A stretch of DNA of 64,000 nucleotides from MED-G105 sp039025235 (lineage in GTDB: Bacteria; Pseudomonadota; Alphaproteobacteria; Caulobacterales; Parvularculaceae): NCBI GenBank assembly GCA_039025235.1, contig JBCCOS010000007.1, forward strand, positions 124,001 through 188,000, in the 5' to 3' direction. This document shows, one piece after another, positions 61,547 to 64,000 of this stretch. The notes below the pieces were generated by a model. That model made no database searches, was not told where the DNA came from, and was given only the letters and a program-made list of their open reading frames with translations. Position 1 is the stretch's first letter, and each line of letters begins with the position of its first letter. The translations under genes were made by a program, and so were the position numbers.

Positions 61547-61815
61547 CCCAAAAAGTGTCTTTCCTTTTTAACAAATTCGGTCGAAACGATCAGAGAACCT
61601 TCATTGTCATGGTGTATTCGGTAATCTCTGACTTATATAGATAACCTGCTGCAAGTTTAATGGGACTGGCGGTGTGCTAAAAGGTTAATGTGACTGGGCA
61701 TCTAGCGGTGTTATTGAGAGACGTGGCAAATGACGCGGAACACTGTTTTCGGCCTTTATTACTTGATCGCAAACCCTAGAAACGGAAACCACCGGTAACG
61801 AAGGCGTATACTATT

Positions 61816-62484
61816 ATGGATCCTGTCACTTTAATTTTTGCGGGAATAGCATTGTTTTCGGTGTTCAAGCTAATTTCAATGCTGGGCGCGCGAACGGGCC
61901 ATGAGCAATCGCCCGATATTGAGGGACTGCAACGGGCCCGTAGTGCTGATCCTGACACGGCAGACAAGACACACGCTGACGATAACCAGGATTCCTATGA
62001 TCAAACGCGAGAAGATGAAGCAACGAAACAGCGCCCTCAAATATCGGTTGCTGCAGCGCCGCTCATTGGTGTGGATCCGGATTTTGATGAGAAAGACTTC
62101 ATCAATGGTGCCAAAGCGGCTTATGAAATGATCGTCCAGGGCTTTGCTGATGGAGACATAAAACCATTGAAACCCTATCTTGCGCGCGATGTCTATGACG
62201 CCTTTGACAAAGCGGCCTCTGAGCGAGAGGCCGCCGGGACGAAATATGAGTTGACATTCGTTGGTATTGAGAGCGCGAAAATCTCTGCCGCAGAAGTTCT
62301 TGCCGGGGAAATGCGGGCAACTGTTGCCTTCATGTCTAATCAAGTGCGATCTCAGTATGATAAAGCTGGTGACTTAATTGATGGTGATCCCTCGCGGGTT
62401 GATCTTGTGCGTGACGAATGGACCTTTTCCCGTTCAAGCACATCAACGGATCCCAACTGGACTTTGGTCGCGACTAGCGCTTAA
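61816..62484 (+). CDS. Tim44-like domain protein (TimA type)
   Basis: 222 residues. One N-terminal membrane anchor (LIFAGIALFSVFKLISML) is followed by a polar, acidic linker and a Tim44-like domain: FLNGAKAAYEMIVQGFADGD region, LKPYLARDVYDAFDKAASERE, and the terminal VRDEWTFSRSSTSTDPNWTLVATSA. The domain is shared with the mitochondrial import subunit Tim44; the bacterial role at the inner membrane is not settled. It lies in the fxsA/mltA context usual for alphaproteobacteria. Confidence 0.92.
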   Translation: MDPVTLIFAGIALFSVFKLISMLGARTGHEQSPDIEGLQRARSADPDTADKTHADDNQDSYDQTREDEATKQRPQISVAAAPLIGVDPDFDEKDFINGAKAAYEMIVQGFADGDIKPLKPYLARDVYDAFDKAASEREAAGTKYELTFVGIESAKISAAEVLAGEMRATVAFMSNQVRSQYDKAGDLIDGDPSRVDLVRDEWTFSRSSTSTDPNWTLVATSA

Positions 62485-62605
62485 AGTCTCATTGAGGCTG
62501 CCGAGCGATGCGCTGCTGCGATGCCCATAAATTTGTCGGTGTGCCCGCGGACAAACAGGTGTATCTACCCAACAGTATCAGCAATACCGGGAGCCAAACG
62601 CGACT

Positions 62606-63973
62606 ATGGCGATGTTATCCGATAATCGCCTCATTCATCTCGTTCGATTGATTGTTGGCATTGTTCTTTGCGCTGTCATCGTAAGTATCACAAGAAGTGT
62701 ACTGCAGCGTTCAGAGCCAACAACGACAGAAACGTCGCAATTTTCAGGCGCAGTATTTCAGATCACGACTTTTCGTGAGATCCCGCGTTGGCCTTCTGAT
62801 ACTCATGCCGAAGCACTTGGACCTTTTGTGCGGTCCTGCACAACGTTAGAGAAACGCGCAGACGATGAACCTTTTAATCGACAAGAAGGCCCCAATGCGC
62901 GCGCCTATGTAAATGAGCTTGATCGAATTTCTGGAACCGTCGCGGATTGGCGACCGATATGTCAGAAAGCGAAAATGATTGTCGACACGCGCTCAGCTGA
63001 CAGTAAGTCATCGTCAGCAGAGAGAACATTTTTTGAACAGAATTTTACACCGGTTCTCATTAAATCCGGATACCGAAAGACCGAACAGCCTACGCTTTCC
63101 CCGCAACCAGATCGACTCGAAGTAATCGGCAAAACAACAGGCTATTTCGAACCCACTTATGAAGCCCGGTCTGAGCCCGATAGTGAATTTGCGGCGCCAC
63201 TCCTTGCGCGGCCAGAAGACCTTATAAGCGTCGATCTTGGCGCATTTAGTGAAGATCTGAAGGGACGAAGACTTGCTGGCCGTCTAAAGGGATCGCGGCT
63301 TGTGCCCTTCCCCGCACGCAGTGACATCAATGCTGGAGCGCTCGCTACTACCGCTAAACCACTTGCGTATTTGCGACCGAACGATCTGTTTTTCCTACAA
63401 ATACAGGGGTCGGGCAAGTTACTCTTTGAAAATGGCACTGAACAACGGGTTGGGTATGACGGACAGAATGGGCGCCCCTACTACGCCATTGGTCGGTCAC
63501 TGTTGGCGCGCGGTGCACTAACACGCGAAACAGTTTCTATGCAATCCATTCGGGCTTGGCTAGAAAATGCACCACCTCGTGATGCGCAGCGTTTGAGAGA
63601 AGAAAATCAATCTTATGTCTTTTTTCGTACGCTCAATAATCTCTCGGACCCAAAGTTAGGACCTTTGGGAGCGCAAGGCGTGCAGCTATCAAGCCGCAGA
63701 AGTATAGCTGTCGATCGATCGTACCACGGGCTTGGCACGCCCGTTTGGCTTGAACTTCAAAACCAGGATGAAAGTGTACAACGCGCTGCGCTTTATATTG
63801 CCCAAGATGTCGGCGGTGCAATTAAGGGCCCTATCCGTGCAGACATTTTCGTTGGTTCAGGTGATGCGGCTGGCGAAATTGCTGGGCGGTTGAATGCTGA
63901 GATTACAATGACGGTACTTCTGCCTAAATCTGTCGTTGATCGGCTTTCAGAAGCTGGCATAGCAGGGTTTTAA
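62606..63973 (+). CDS. mltA: Membrane-bound lytic murein transglycosylase A
   Basis: 455 residues. An N-terminal membrane anchor (LVRLIVGIVLCAVIVSITRSV) replaces a lipobox. The MltA domain has GKTTGYFEPTYEARSEP and LRPNDLFFLQIQGSGKLLFENG. The C-terminal 3D domain carries the Asp set in SIAVDRSYHGLGTPVWLE, IAQDVGGAIKGPIRADIFVGSGDAA. It cleaves glycan strands with 1,6-anhydro product. The stop TAA is followed directly by GCCGTTCAGC, the start of a repeat cut by the window end. Confidence 0.95.
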   Translation: MAMLSDNRLIHLVRLIVGIVLCAVIVSITRSVLQRSEPTTTETSQFSGAVFQITTFREIPRWPSDTHAEALGPFVRSCTTLEKRADDEPFNRQEGPNARAYVNELDRISGTVADWRPICQKAKMIVDTRSADSKSSSAERTFFEQNFTPVLIKSGYRKTEQPTLSPQPDRLEVIGKTTGYFEPTYEARSEPDSEFAAPLLARPEDLISVDLGAFSEDLKGRRLAGRLKGSRLVPFPARSDINAGALATTAKPLAYLRPNDLFFLQIQGSGKLLFENGTEQRVGYDGQNGRPYYAIGRSLLARGALTRETVSMQSIRAWLENAPPRDAQRLREENQSYVFFRTLNNLSDPKLGPLGAQGVQLSSRRSIAVDRSYHGLGTPVWLELQNQDESVQRAALYIAQDVGGAIKGPIRADIFVGSGDAAGEIAGRLNAEITMTVLLPKSVVDRLSEAGIAGF

Positions 63974-64000
63974 GCCGTTCAGCGATTCTATTAAAACGGA
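63971..64000 (+). repeat. Start of a palindromic repeat at the mltA stop (cut by window end)
   Basis: TAAGCCGTTCAGCGATTC matches the block at 19240-19258 (TAAGCCGTTCAGCAATTC). Confidence 0.7.

Overview
The window is a piece of an alphaproteobacterial chromosome that spans the replication-origin region. The evidence is the gene order yggS / DUF3576 / leuS / lptE / holA / parB / parA / rsmG / mnmG / mnmE / rho / hemJ / hemE / (gap) / ppsR / maf / aroE / coaE, followed later by dnaQ / secB / fxsA / Tim44-like / mltA. This order is typical of alphaproteobacteria. A CckA-like hybrid kinase, Coq7, ExoD and a DUF6489 protein support the assignment. I cannot name the genus. No transposase, integrase, phage or CRISPR locus was found.

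Layout. 1-2.8 kb: 3' part of a type I secretion ABC exporter, an SDR oxidoreductase and an orphan OmpR-type regulator. 3-11.5 kb: yggS and a thiE-like gene (divergent), a porin, DUF3576, leuS, lptE, holA. 11.7-22.3 kb: parB-parA-rsmG-mnmG-mnmE with five parS-like sites embedded in or between the genes, then a GDPD lipoprotein, rho, hemJ and hemE. 22.3-22.8 kb: a gene-free, AT-rich gap between hemE and ppsR, the probable oriC. 22.8-25.9 kb: ppsR-maf-aroE-coaE. 26-59 kb: about 33 kb separating coaE from dnaQ, which are usually close together. It holds selO, a threonine ammonia-lyase, nfeD-slipin, a TusA-like gene, a Sel1/PG-binding protein with a beta-helix protein, tRNA-Leu(CAA), exoD, dsbB, coq7, an M2 peptidase, an alkB-type hydroxylase, a proteasome-like putative Ntn hydrolase with a small unknown partner, a glycan cluster (glycosyltransferases, two sulfotransferase modules, GDP-mannose dehydratase) and cckA. 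59-64 kb: dnaQ, secB, fxsA, a Tim44-like gene and mltA.

The most unusual feature is a family of palindromic intergenic repeats. They are built from a few hairpin modules: one ending in AAAGCGCC/GGCGCTTT around a central CAATTG, one with stem GCATTTCC/GGAAATGC and a conserved GTGTGTGCGG loop, and one with stem GAGCCTGTTGC/GCAACAGGCTC. They lie in every convergent intergenic gap of the window. In at least nine genes (leuS, holA, yggS, parB, gdpD-like, rho, coaE, cckA, fxsA) the repeat begins exactly at the stop codon, so the stop is the first triplet of the element (TAA-AGC or TAG-AGC). In one place a repeat has become the start region of a predicted lipoprotein peptidase.

Other leads are the proteasome-like protein at 42.9 kb, which conserves Thr1/Asp17 and a Lys near position 33 after Met removal; the three-module sulfotransferase-GT2-GT4 protein at 49-52 kb; and a 37-residue membrane peptide at 42.3 kb. 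Positions and motifs were read by eye. Family names rest on recognised motifs, not on database searches.
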